Source of the DNA: Antennarius striatus
Lineage: Eukaryota; Chordata; Actinopteri; Lophiiformes; Antennariidae
DNA length: 64,000 nt
Direction: 5' to 3'
Assembly: GCF_040054535.1 (NCBI RefSeq)
Contig: NC_090789.1
Coordinates: 7,100,197-7,164,196, forward strand
Below are positions 29,796 to 42,050 of this stretch, piece by piece. The notes under the pieces were generated by a model. That model had not been told where the DNA came from, ran no database searches, and saw nothing but the letters and a program-made list of their open reading frames with translations. Position 1 is the stretch's first letter; the number at the start of each line of letters is the position of its first letter. The position numbers and the translations under genes were made by a program.

Positions 29796-32159
29796 GTCAG
29801 AGTTGATCACATGCACACATGCATTCACACATGTATAAGGATGAATGTACACACACACAACACACACTTAACCAACTCTGGCGACTCACCGGGATTATGG
29901 CTGTCTTCCAAAAGGCCACTGGGGCAATCTTCAAAGACACAAACATAAACAGCCTACAAAGCCAACACATTATAATCTTAGTCAGCAACATGGGAATAGC
30001 AGAGGAGAAAATGTCAGCGAGGACAACAACAGGAAGAAAAAAATGGGAACAAAATAAATAGGAAGTTAGTCAGTGGGAGATCAGGACTAATGAGTAAGAC
30101 AGATATACTGACAAATGGTGGAAAACAATAGACAGATGAAAAGACCGGAGAGGTGAGGAAGGCTGAAAGAAGAAGTGAAAGTGAGAGTTGGTAAATGAAA
30201 AAATCTGAGAAGAGATAATGAAAGAGAGAGAGGAGGAAGTGAGGGCCAAGGAGGGGATGAAGAGGTGAATCCGTAGGGATGGGGGTAAAGCTCTTGGTCA
30301 GCGGTTTCCACTGCGATGGTGGACAGGCCGGTTGACAGGATGAATAATTTAGGATGAGGTGTGGACATCGATCCCACAATGCACTTCTGCCTGACCACAT
30401 TTTCCTAAGCACATATTCACAGACACACACATTCAAACGCATCATCCTCAGCAGTTCCTCAGATCAGAGCTGACCTTTATCAAGCCGACATCCAGACAAA
30501 AAAAAACAAGTACGGATCTTTCCGTAGAAACATGAGTATGAATATTTAGATTCATTTAAAATGTGATATTTGATTAACATATTTAAGTCGCATTTAACAA
30601 GTTAATGTCGATTTCATGCAAATTATGGAAGCAAAAAAAAAACCCAGTACAAATATTTAAGCCATAAATAAGACAAATGCTTGTACATACATTTATACAT
30701 ATCTATGTCTTGTCCTCATGTTGTCAGACGCTGACCGATGCTAGCTTTCAGTAGTCTCCTCTGAATTGAGTCCTTCCTGTTTGGTCGACCAACTTCCTGT
30801 CTACTGCAACCTGATACTTCCTGTTTGAGTCAGATGCCTTTGACCCCATCAGCCTGTCATCCAAACCAAACACAACCACTTCCCTCTCATTTCACCAGTA
30901 GGAAAAAAAGAAATGAACATAATAGGAGCTAATTTCAACTACTTTGTTCAGATACTTTGCATCAAATAACTGATATTAATATTTTAGTAGTTTACTACAT
31001 TGCCGAGCTTGATATTACACATCAGATATGATGAACATCAACTTAAGTGGCAGCCGTCCTTTTCTTTTTCCTCTCTTTTTTTTCTTGTTACATTCCCCTC
31101 TGGCACAACATAGGATCATTTTTAACCCCATAGAACAATGTTTCTCCCAAATCTCTCTGGCTTTGCCGCACCTCTCTTCTTCATTCATCACACAGACTGA
31201 ACGGGTGACCGGGGAATGACCTCACCTCGAAGACGTGTGCACGTACACACACACGCGCACATACACACACACACACACACGCATTGTAAACACGTACAAA
31301 TACAAACTCTCACACACACAAATTGACAAACACGGCATAAACTCACACAAAAGCACGATTCATTTATCACAAACAATGGAAACCTTGGAACACATGCTCA
31401 AACAAACGTGTCTACACTCACGCACACACACACACTCACACATGGCGGTTCCTATCACATCCGTTACAGATGGGTTCTCCTCCTCCTCAGTCCTAAATGA
31501 ATATAAATATGTCTGTTTGACATCATTCATCTGCCAGAGAGCATTGCATTGACCACATTTGGCCTGAAGGGGCAGTGTTGCTCTCTGCACTGGCGAGAGG
31601 GGAAGGGAGAAAATACTAGTAGTAAAGTTGATCAAAGGGCACATAGTAAGGGTGATGCAAGGTAGTAAATTTTGTCTCAGTATACTTTGTGATTTTTTTT
31701 TCTTGAAGTTATTAGGCAGCCACACAAACAAGACTCCCAGCCTTTTTAAATACATTTCAGTTTGCAACTGTAGTCCCTAATCAAATCTGATCCTATCTCT
31801 TCCCTCTTGACAGTTTGCATTCACAATAAACCATTTGAAAACCCATTAGCTCCACTTTCCATAACCGTAAAGCCAACAGAAAACCGATATCATCAGTAAC
31901 AGTCCAGGAGAAGATGATGACCAGATGACAAGCGAGATGTGGACAGACCGAAGGAGCTGAGAGGAGGAAGAGATATCAGTGATGGGAACAAATTGAAACA
32001 AAATGGTGGGTGATATGCCACTGGGAGATTCTTAGAGAGGTGTCATGCAGGCCAGTGGTGAGAATTTAGAAAAGAAGGCATTTCATGATGTGGTGTTTAA
32101 GATAATGATCATCAGAAATTGAGAAAGAAAGTATCGCACCTGTTGAGAGCCATTTAAAA
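29792..32159. other. Non-coding DNA
   Basis: No gene seen. Three TTCCTGT (ETS-type) cores within 51 bp at 30,774-30,824. Scattered CA runs at 31,245-31,280. Confidence 0.5.
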
Positions 32160-32881
32160 AAGATGTTTGAGGTCATTTAAAGATCCTCTCAGTTATCATT
32201 TGAAAACCATTAAAGTTCACCAGATATGACCTGTGTCATTAGTCACCGCATCTTCATAATGTAGTATTTGCAAAGCCCTGAGGGAGGCGACAGTACTTTC
32301 AAAGTGAGCCTTCCCCTGCTGCAATCTGTGCTCCATATGTCATTAAGCCCATTAGGGAAACACTAGGTTAACATTACCGAGAGCCCCAACCGACATAAAA
32401 GCGCCGACTGACTTTGTGTCGCTTCCTCCCCTTTGCTGGCTGCCGATATTAACAAGCCATTGTCTTTTTCTCACCACTATGCTTTTTGAGCTGCATCCGC
32501 AATTTCCTCGCCTTGAGTCATTTCTCTTATTCTAAGAGCTTTTTATGCTTCTCCTTGTTTCACCTTCACTTTCCCTACAACCCACCATGGGGGGCTGTAA
32601 AAAAAAAAAAGATGTTGACTATTTTAGAAAACTCGTAGGCAGTGCCATCTGTCAAAATGAAGGAATGACAACCCATGCGACTGTCCTTCCTCTTGCTGTT
32701 TTGGATTTCAAAAAGTATAGGATACTGTATAAATGTCTAATAAAACAACAGGAACTTTGGGCGTGCATTTATGATTATGTGTCAAACTTAAAAACAGATG
32801 TTTAGATAGATCTAATCAAAATTGATCGATCACGTTGCTCCCTCCAGGAAAGCAGCGAACCAATACGGCGTGTTCACGTAG

Positions 32882-32898
32882 AGGTCAGGTGGAGGTCA
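32882..32898 (+). promoter_or_regulatory. Perfect DR5 retinoic acid response element
   Basis: AGGTCAggtggAGGTCA, the optimal DR5 with both half-sites AGGTCA. It lies in a CpG-containing, high-complexity block about 21.9 kb 3' of hoxa1a. A further GTTCAC half-site-like sequence lies at 32,871-32,876. Confidence 0.7.
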
Positions 32899-32986
32899 GC
32901 GCGGACTGTGATGCCTCCACTCAGCCCCCACTCCGTTGCCTGCCTCCTCCTTCTTCTCCATTCCTGTGACAAAGAGAGACCGTTTG

Positions 32987-33000
32987 GTTGCTAGGGAAAC
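32987..33000 (+). promoter_or_regulatory. RFX X-box-like motif
   Basis: GTTGCTAGGGAAAC fits the imperfect inverted-repeat X-box (GTTGCC..GGNAAC type) bound by RFX factors. It is 88 bp from the first DR5. Confidence 0.4.
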
Positions 33001-33473
33001 AGCCTTTTTCCGTGGCGATGTTGAAACACGTGGGGAAGGCAGGGCGGCTTTGTTTCGCCCTGTGATGAAGGATTCACCCTATGCATGTTTAATCACCAGA
33101 CTTATGGTCCCGAACCCAGCAGCCGAGACCATCCACCACAGCCTGATTATGTTCAATGAAGCTTCTGACACCGTCATTTTACCAGTTTTATCATGCTGTG
33201 CAGCTCCCACCGTGGGCACCTTCGCTATTGTTGCACAGGATTGCTGATGAGTACAGCTGAGACCACAGATAGTCAGACCAAACAAGGAGGGCACACAAGT
33301 CTCTCTTGCGGTAACCAAATTACAACTGGCCAAATAAACACACTCCCTTTTTGCAGACACACACTCTGAAACATACACAACACAGGACACACATTCATTT
33401 TTGTCTTTTCTTGTATCTCTGCACCCACCCACCACTGTTTGGCTTAGCACAGCAGTGGAAAAAAAAATGGCAG

Positions 33474-33487
33474 ATCACCATGGCAAC
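33474..33487 (-). promoter_or_regulatory. RFX X-box-like motif
   Basis: The minus strand reads GTTGCCATGGTGAT, close to the X-box GTTGCCATGGNAAC. It lies 46 bp from the DR5 at 33,534. Confidence 0.4.
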
Positions 33488-33533
33488 GGTGTGTGCCGTT
33501 CTGCTACAGCAGTGATGTATGTGGTGACACTTT

Positions 33534-33550
33534 TGACCCTCTAGTGAACT
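33534..33550 (-). promoter_or_regulatory. Perfect DR5 retinoic acid response element
   Basis: The plus strand reads TGACCCtctagTGAACT, so the minus strand reads AGTTCActagaGGGTCA. Both half-sites match RGKTCA with five-base spacing. It is 636 bp from the DR5 at 32,882, in opposite orientation. Confidence 0.65.
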
Positions 33551-33560
33551 CTGTAATGCA

Positions 33561-36104
33561 GGAGCTGTGCAGAATCCGGATAGACTGTGGATGCCCTGCC
33601 TATCCTGCTACTATAGCGTATCATATATAATGTTAGCTTTACATGACCAGGGCACCATGACAATAGATCCTGCACTGGCAAACAGCATCAGTGCTACATA
33701 CCTTTGTCTCAAAAGCAAAATAGTCTCAACAAAGTCTTCATCCACGACACAACCTGGCGCTTTAAGTATTACATATTAGCTGATGAGTGTGGATATATTT
33801 TTTATTCACTTCAGGTACACATTGGATTATATGATTATATGATTGGACAATTCTATCTACTTTCCCCAGGTAATGTAAACATGCAAAAGTGTTTTCTTGC
33901 ATTTTCCTCAAGCATTGGAGAGACAAATACAGATGGATATCATCTTTGTTCAACATCTTCACATTCATCTTGAAAGGCAAAGACAGTCTGCTGTGGATTC
34001 TGAGAGGACTCACGGTTCATTTGGATCTAACCATTTGTCTCTCGATTACATATGTAATTTATTATCACGCAACATAACATATATTCAGACCCTCTCTTGG
34101 TATTTATAAATCATACATACTGCCTCACACATAGAATGAGTTGAAAGCACATGATCTGAGGCAGGTTGTGTAAGTGGACACACAATGAGCCATATACTTT
34201 TCTTTTTGCACTCAAACACACGTGGGCTCACATGCACGGTTTTGTGATAAGACAAAAGAAAAAAGATTGTCTCTCATGCTTAAAACACATACATGATTTG
34301 TTTCCATGGAGAAACACAACCTTCAATTGACACTTGTCTCCACCTGTTAAGATGATTCTCCACACTTCCTCCCCCATCCCCCCACTGTATGTTCCATTGT
34401 CCACCACTAGGGGTGCTGCAGTTTAGCACAAGAGAAGCGCTCCCAAATCTGCCACAGCTGCTGCTGCTGCTTCTCTCTCTGAAGGAGGAGAGCTTGTTTC
34501 AGTAAATGCGGACAAGCAGACACCTTCTAAATCATTCACACTGGCCTTTTCTAAAATTAAAAAACAATTGGTTCCACATGGTTGCAGACGCATAGCAAAA
34601 ACATATATAATGTGGGATGTACAATGCATAATGTATAATGCAGACAAGTGACAATGCTAACACCAAAAATATGTTCTCAAAGACAAAGTGCAGCTCTTAA
34701 ATAAATTACTTTTTCAAAGGCATAGACTACAACAATCACAAAGAGAAAAGAAAGAGTAATGCATCGTCAGTGAGACACAAAGCATCGCCTGAGGTTTTAT
34801 ATTAGTTTTGCACTAACGTAATGTTTCTAATGTGTACTGCCTCTGCCACAGCCAAGAAAATGTTTTCCTTAGCTCCGACAAACGCAGATAGAGGAATTTT
34901 CCACCTGCAGCAAAAAGGAGAAAAGAAACAAAAGGAGAAAAGACATGACATATTGTGCTGCAGCTCTTCAGACCTGTTAGTCCAGGTCATAGTTTGGGTG
35001 GGTCATGACCTGTAAGATACACTCAGACCTGCCATACAGTGAAGAAGTCATGCTGCAAACAAGCAGTCTTGTACTGTACCTGTAAATACTCTACCTTGCA
35101 TAGTCGTTATTTATACACAAGTTGATTATTTTTACTGTTCGTTTAAATATAGATGATAATTTTGCTGGCTTGAGTAAATCTATAGGTTATAAAAAAGTCA
35201 CACTTACAGTTTATTGTAAAGCCCAGAGGAACATGCTTTCAAAGCAAATATCATGTGACAGTGACACAGTGAAAACGCCCATAATCCTAAAAAGATAATT
35301 TTTTTAATCCAAGGTTTGATCATCTAAAGCTGGATCACCTTTTTATTTATTATAACGAATCCTTTTTGCAAATTAGTCAGATTGGGTTATTCAAATAAAA
35401 TGAAGTAATTTCAATTGTAAAGTTGTTATATGTTAATTAATTAATAACTCAATTATGAATTCTTCAATCATTGTAACAATGAACAGTTTTATTTATTTAA
35501 TACTTTTTTCTGTGCCCTTTTCTTTGTTGTTAAGTCCTGCATCGACACTACACATGATGAGACTTAACAGCCAGTTTGGTTCTAAATCTGTGCTAGGCTG
35601 CTAACAACTAGCATTAAGCTATGATGGACTGTGGACTACAGAGGTAAGATCACTTTGTCGTAGTCCATGGCCTGAATTTCTTTTTTTTGACTGATCAGAT
35701 TTCCAATCTTCAGCCATATTTGACATCTACATCTTTTTTGAAACAACTTCGACTTTCCCATCTGTAAAGTAGCTTTGAACAACTTCAGCCAACTTATTTT
35801 GAAGACAAAATGAAGGCATATGCTGCAACTAGCTACACAATTGTGTCCAATTTTCAATATTACCATGTTTCTCTGGAATTACTATGATGATTATGGTTTT
35901 ATCTTGAGTAATACCACAAAATTGATATTCATCTTGCAGAAAATTGGTATTATCCTGCAACCTATCTGTTCTTCAAGTTCTGCATGTTTGTATATATCAC
36001 TGCATACATGTCTCAGGGACTGATGCTCATCATGTTTGGGGAACGTCCCCTCCACCCATGCACCCCTCCCTGTCTCTGTCCCCTGCCTGTGGTCCTGCCA
36101 CTGA
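33561..36104. other. Non-coding DNA
   Basis: No gene seen. Contains the palindrome at 35,000; very AT-rich from 35,100 to 35,520. Confidence 0.5.
35000..35011. promoter_or_regulatory. Palindromic nuclear-receptor site
   Basis: GGGTCATGACCT is an inverted repeat without spacer, one base from the thyroid-hormone palindrome AGGTCATGACCT. A further AGGTCA lies at 34,984-34,989. Confidence 0.35.
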
Positions 36105-36250
36105 AGTTGAGCGTGTGACCTTTTCTCTCAGCTAATCCACACCAAAAAGCCCTAATTACTGCTGCCGCTCCACCAACCTCTCCTGGCCCAATAATCAATA
36201 CATCCGATTGGGCGGCGGATCACCCCATCAGACAACAGCGCTTTACACTG
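36105..36250. promoter_or_regulatory. Conserved-element-like block
   Basis: Unique sequence with CTAATTACTGC, CCAATAATCAATAC and CCGATTGGGCGG. It has a CCAAT/PBX-like character. Composition-based call. Confidence 0.25.
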
Positions 36251-36384
36251 GGAGTGTGCGTGCGTCTGGGAGATGTGATGATAATGATATCTCAGCGTGA
36301 AAGAGAAAACCAAAAATAAATAATAGCAAGAATAAGAAAACAAAATGGCACAAGAGCAACTGAAAGGTAAACAGAAGACGAATG

Positions 36385-36387
<3 letters not shown>

Positions 36388-36447
<60 letters not shown>
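36388..36447. repeat. (CA)n microsatellite
   Basis: About 30 units. Confidence 0.95.
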
Positions 36448-36448
<1 letters not shown>

Positions 36449-39400
36449 TCCACCCTCCAACCTGAATGTTTTGACACCAGTTGACCTTATTGAGCGGCTG
36501 TTCTGTAAAGAGTCCCTGATTAGAATATCTTGCCTTTAACCTTTAGCAGAGTGACGCGTCCCCCGAAAGTAAGGAAATAAGCCAATGGTTTATGCAGTGG
36601 GGTAAATGTATTCTGTCGTTATTTCATTAAGGTGTGGCATTTGTGTAAATGCCTTGATTGCATTGTTGAGAATGTTGTTTCTCAACAAAGATACTTCCTT
36701 CATGTTAGCATGCAGGTGCTGTTAACATTCTATATGAAGAGCTAGTATCATAGAATGTATGCTGCCCAGAGCACAATTGTCTTTATTGCTACATTTTTTT
36801 CATGTGTGTGTGTGAGGGTCTGTGTGTGAGACACGCATTTGTGTGTTCGTCAAAGGACATTTCAAGGGTAACAAAAAAAAAGGCCAAACACAATGTTATC
36901 AGGAGGAAAGAGGAAGTTCAGTTTCAGATGAAGATTCTTGAGTCATATATTTAAAAAGAAGAAGCCATCTCCCTTGTTTTTCTTTTCTTTTCTTTTCCTT
37001 TTCTTTCCTCTCCTTTATTTCTTCTTCTGTCATCCATGATGACAGTCTTTGATTGTACTGGACAAGTTAATGAAAAGCAACACAGAAGGAATGACTCACA
37101 GCCCTTCGCACAACCTGCACCTGCCAACATGTATGTCTGAGTGTGCATACCTGCTAGAGCCTGTGTCTGGCTCTCACGTGTCCTCAGGTATGCCTTCAAG
37201 CCGGCCGGCTCGATGATGAGACAGTAAGAGAGTGATGAGAAGCTCCTCCGTGCCTTACGGGTGAGGTCCATGACATGGTTATGAATATAAATTATTCCCA
37301 CACGGCATAGTAAAAAAAACTAAGACTACATTCTTTGTACAAAATAAAAAGTGTCAGTATTGCACATTGCGTATAAGACTTGCTGAATTACACATTTATC
37401 TCTGTCACGTATGTCAAATGTTTGCATTTCAATCCATCAAGAATTCTATTAAAGCTTTTAGTAGGGCTCTGGGTGAAGTTTGTAGCTAATGCTCTTATTC
37501 AACATGTGAAACTCACACAGACCACCTCAAATGCCCCATAGACACAAACAACTAAAAGTGAGCATTTGAAGCTTGTGTTGAAACAGAAATTGTAAAAAAA
37601 AATTTTAAAAAAGTCTTTCTGGGCATATTTGGGATCAGAACAGGTCATGGGAATATAGTGTATATTTTTTATGAATTATTAAAAGGTTATGCTTTATTGA
37701 GTACTATTTGCAACAAATGATCTCAAAAGCATTTTCCTGCATAAACAAAAAATGCATCATATTCACTGGTGGAATAGCTCAGGGCTTCATTTTGTCCATT
37801 CATCACTGGGGTTTGATGCAGTGAAACCACCCTGTGACCTGCAGCCAGCTGTGGTTAATCTATCAGCTCTAGCTGGCAACCAGGTCTGAAGGAGTCAATA
37901 ACTTCTGAGTATCCGCTGTTATGACATTCAATATCAAATTCTAAAAGTGGGAAAACAGTTTCTGATATGTAGTTGCATTTATTGGCATCACAGTAAGCCA
38001 TAATTGAATGTGAAGATGAAAAGTTAGGAATCAATTCTACAATGTCATCCACTAACAATGATATGTGTGTTCTTCTATTGATTTTATGTATTAACAAGAA
38101 GGTACAATTGAGTGTCTCATAGATGTTTAGTCTACGATAACAGAACCTCAGCTCAACGCAAGTCCAAACTGGTCCATCTCTAGAGACGGAGGAGTGGTAG
38201 ACCAGCCCTGAACTTGAATTAACAAAGACGTTTGCCAGCAATCACGACTTTCTTTCATAGTCAGGGTAAAGTTGGACAATGAAGAATGCTCAGAAGGTAT
38301 GACAGCAATTTCAAAAATTAGACGCACAAAAATCTGTCAGGTCCTTCTCAAGCTCAAAAACTGTAAATGTTTCTGTATGACTAGAAACGCAGAGCAGGGA
38401 ACTTACCAACAGCCTGCATATATGTTAAGTATGTATATGTGTACATTTCTGGGTGAGTGTTAATGTAAGCCATGTGAGTGCATGACGGTCGACTGAAGAC
38501 ATGCAGTCCCGCTGAGAGCTGCCCCCGTCAGCGCGGCCTGCTGAGTGAAACCCTGTGGTAATGTTTAGCTTAAGGGATGAAAAAGAGGGTGAGCGGAGGG
38601 GAAAGGAAGGCGGGACGGATGAGAGGATGACAGAGTCGGGGTTCTGTGGGTTGGCAGAGTGTGAAGATTGTGTAGAGGGTAGCAGTTGAGCGTTGGGGAG
38701 GGCTAGATCATGGAGGAGTGATGAGGAGAGAGAGGGATGAAAGGTCCAAGCGGGACGGAGGCAGGAGAGGTCCCGCTTGGTCTTGTCAGTCAGTCGTCTC
38801 TCTCTGACACCTGAACCTCCAATGACCGGGTCGTGACTGCCTCATTGGCCCAGCAGATATCAGTAGGGGGGCTGACCTTTCACCTTTCACCTCCTCATCA
38901 CCACTGCAAACCTCAGCCTGACTCTCAGCCACACTCTTACTCGCGTCACCACCTTTCCTTTCAGATGTCTTTGCCAAAATTCTGCCAAAAGCTTAGTCAC
39001 CCAGAGCTCTCAGAATGGTGATGAGTCATCATTAAGTCTTCACTGACAATAAAATTATAAACCGTTTGGTTCTGATCTTTGTCATTGGATAAATCCCTTT
39101 CCAAAAATAATAATTATTAAGATTATATCTGTTGGTTTTGTTATCTGATACAATCATTTTATCATTATTTCATGTGAGGGAAGACAAAGGACGTGTTTAG
39201 ACAGACATTAGTCATGAGGGAAAAGGAAACCACATATTCACCTCAAGCTGTGTTAAAACAACAGGGATCCTGACTGAAGAGAAAGAAAATGCATTTGATC
39301 CATTTACTATACGCTGATGCTGAACGATTCATTTTGTTGAAGGAAAATTGTTCTTTTTTAAAATTTGACAGCCTGTTTTAAAACCTGTATACCATGTTGT

Positions 39401-41529
39401 AGATGTAAGAAACCAGGGAACTATGGATTTAATGCACATTTAAGATGTATAGACACACATTCAGATACTTACATGGATTAATTGGGACCTGCACAGTTAA
39501 CACAACACACACACAACCATGTACACACGTGTCCCTGGACAATCAGACCTAATCCAGGGTTTATATTGTTAGGACAACAGGGATAATCCTGCTAAAAGGG
39601 TGTTTATCCAGAAACTGCAATTGCTGATTCCTCAACACACACAGTATTGACCCAGAGATAGAAATAACAAAGAGTGAGGGAAGCAAAGCTGGAGAATACA
39701 AAAGACAGGATGATAATGAAAGGCAAATGAAAACCAGAGAGAATTCAATGGGAAATGTAAAGAAACTGTAGTTAAAAACGGAACAGGTGGAGATACACAT
39801 GCAAGGATGAACGAAAAGGAGGTGGGAAGACGGAAGAAGATCCATGCTGTCAGGTATGTTGATAAGACATCAATGCAGGAGAGGATGCAGCCAGTCTCTA
39901 AGGAATACACTCTGCAACCAGAACATACACACCGAATGGCATATCGGCCTACATTAGATATAGAAGTAATAGAGACCTATAAGAAACAAGCAAACAAAAA
40001 AACAAAAAAACAAAAAAACAAAAAACAAGTAATCCTTTTCTTTTTGTGACATCTCAATTACTGAATCAGGTGTTCTATTTTAAATAAATATGATTTGAAT
40101 ACACATAAATGATATATGACTGTAATACGATCTGCCAGAATGAAATGAACAGTCGCCCTACCTGCTTGTCTACTTCTGCGCAATGATCCACACAACCAGA
40201 ATCTTTGGTTGTTCAGACATTTTCCTTGAACTGTTAGTGGGCTAGTTACACAAGCAAAGTAGAGGAGTAAAATTTTCCAGTCCCAGTAGAACACAATGAT
40301 GGGTGTGAGTATCAATGGTCATGTTTATCGTGTGCATTCTTTATTATGTTCGCACATGGGGAAATGTGGAAATGGTTAGCACAGTCAACAGACATTAAAA
40401 AAAAAAAAAAGTAACTTTGTTAGGGTACTTGAACATCAACTCAGGGAAGTTTTACTGCGGCGGGAACCCCAAAGGACTTTATCTATACACTTACCTGCAT
40501 AAGTGACGTATCTATGGCAGTCACCCCCTGAGGCACTAAAGTTCAGTTAGCAGAAAGCACACATGCACAGCAGTCAAAATTAATTGCTGATTTGTTTAAA
40601 TCTTAGCCAGAAATAGCTGCAAGAGATTAAAGAACATGACAAACTCTCTACTTGCGCTTATCTTAGAAGGGGTGCTACGTGGCAGACAGTCGCTTTCCTA
40701 TGTTGCATGGGAGCACGTTTAGAGGGAGGTAAACTGGGAGGGAGGGTTGGATGGCAGATGCTTTGAAACTCTAGATACTGTTTTGGATCACCCCAATTTC
40801 CCCCACCTAGGTTTTAAAGTAATAATTCACATGATAATTTCTTCCTGTTTAGAACAGAATATTCTTAAATGTAGTATTATGTGTAGAGGGCGTACGTCCC
40901 TACAGATCAGATTTAAAAAAGGAACCCAGCATATTTAGTCGTTGGAAGCAAGTAGTTATGCTGATAGCATTTTGGTTGGTTGATAGCCCACCACCTTGCG
41001 TGTCTTACTCATCTAAAGAACATTTTCGGCGAAGTTTCTTCTTCTGTGATTTAACTGCTAGCTGCTACTAGCTGTTTTTTAAATGCCCCATTTGTTCTGC
41101 AATTTTTCTACATCTGCTGCCAGCTCACAGGCAGAATAATGAGGTGCAATAAAGATATGATAAGGCCTGATCATAAGCAGTGCACCTGTTTATCATGTTT
41201 ATCTTATGCTATAAATCTAAACCAACACAAGTATCTACTCTTTACTACTTTCAAATTTTTACTATAAAAGAAACATTCAAGAACTAATGAAAATGAAGGG
41301 TACTTTACATTCAACAGTGACTACACAACAACAAAAGATGCAGCACCACACACTCATACATTCATTCATACACACAAACCATCTATACTTGTCTCTACAG
41401 GGGCTCGAACTTCAGTGGTTAACTGCCATTCCAGTATCTAATGCTGCCTGTCGGAATATTGCGCTGGCTGGCATTAACTTATTGTTGGGGGACGTAAGGC
41501 GGGCAGGGAGGATATCGGCAGACCAGTGG
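36448..41529. other. Non-coding DNA
   Basis: No supported gene. Contains the triple DR1 at 38,873 and a moderately GC-rich stretch at 38,480-38,960. At 41,391-41,535 a short stretch is bounded by CTACAG and GTAAGC in the style of an exon, but with no recognisable product. Confidence 0.45.
38873..38892 (-). promoter_or_regulatory. Triple DR1 nuclear-receptor half-site array
   Basis: On the minus strand three half-sites follow at one-base spacing: AGGTGA-a-AGGTGA-a-AGGTCA. DR1 sites bind COUP-TF (NR2F), HNF4, RXR and PPAR/RXR. Three in register is unusual. Confidence 0.5.
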
Positions 41530-41697
41530 TAAGCTTTAAGATTCATGTCAAGGCCCAGGGACGCTCTCTGAGCCAAATGCCAGTCTATAGATCACAGTGG
41601 GGGCTAAAGATCACATCATCGTCCACCCGGACACGGTTGACATGGGACAGCAGACGTGGGAGAGAGGGAGGACCAAATGATCCCTGCCAGTGCGAGT

Positions 41698-41845
41698 CAT
41701 TATAGACAGCCACTGTCATTATAGGGCAAACATACACACACACAGAGCGCACACAAAGACACACACACACACACACACACACACACAGCAACAAACATCC
41801 ACGCTAGCCGTGACGACGACATTATAGACAAGCGCTGTCATTAGA
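41698..41845. promoter_or_regulatory. Duplicated palindromic motif with MEIS-like cores
   Basis: Copy A (41,698-41,724) begins CATTATAGACAG and ends CTGTCATTATAG. Copy B (41,820-41,845) begins CATTATAGACA and ends CTGTCATTAGAC. Each can fold on itself, and each carries CTGTCATTA, a MEIS/PREP core next to a homeodomain ATTA. A CA microsatellite lies between them. Confidence 0.45.
41759..41787. repeat. (CA)n microsatellite
   Basis: About 14 units between the two copies of the palindromic motif. Confidence 0.95.
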
Positions 41846-41971
41846 CGAGTCTCTGTGGAGCTCAAATGATAAGGGGGGAGGCGAGAGTAAGAGGAGGGAG
41901 GTGTTGACGAGGGTGACTGTCCAGCAGGTGAGCATGTGGTGTTGGTGAGGTCAGCACACTTGAACACATGT

Positions 41972-42017
41972 GCACACGCACACACACACACACACACACA
42001 CATGCACACACACACAT

Positions 42018-42050
<33 letters not shown>
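41972..42050. repeat. (CA)n microsatellite, interrupted
   Basis: CA with several ATG interruptions. Confidence 0.95.

Larger units (their letters stand above)
32160..33560. promoter_or_regulatory. Candidate retinoic-acid-responsive enhancer region
   Basis: High-complexity sequence with two perfect DR5 sites, two X-box-like motifs and CpG-bearing stretches (32,390-32,440 and 32,840-33,060). It lacks long microsatellites. The first part (32,200-32,530) also looks like a conserved non-coding element. No coding potential was found. Boundaries are by eye. Confidence 0.5.

Noticed and set aside
41391..41535. Exon-like segment between CTACAG and GTAAGC
   Set aside because: No recognisable product and no partner exon; splice-like hexamers are common by chance.
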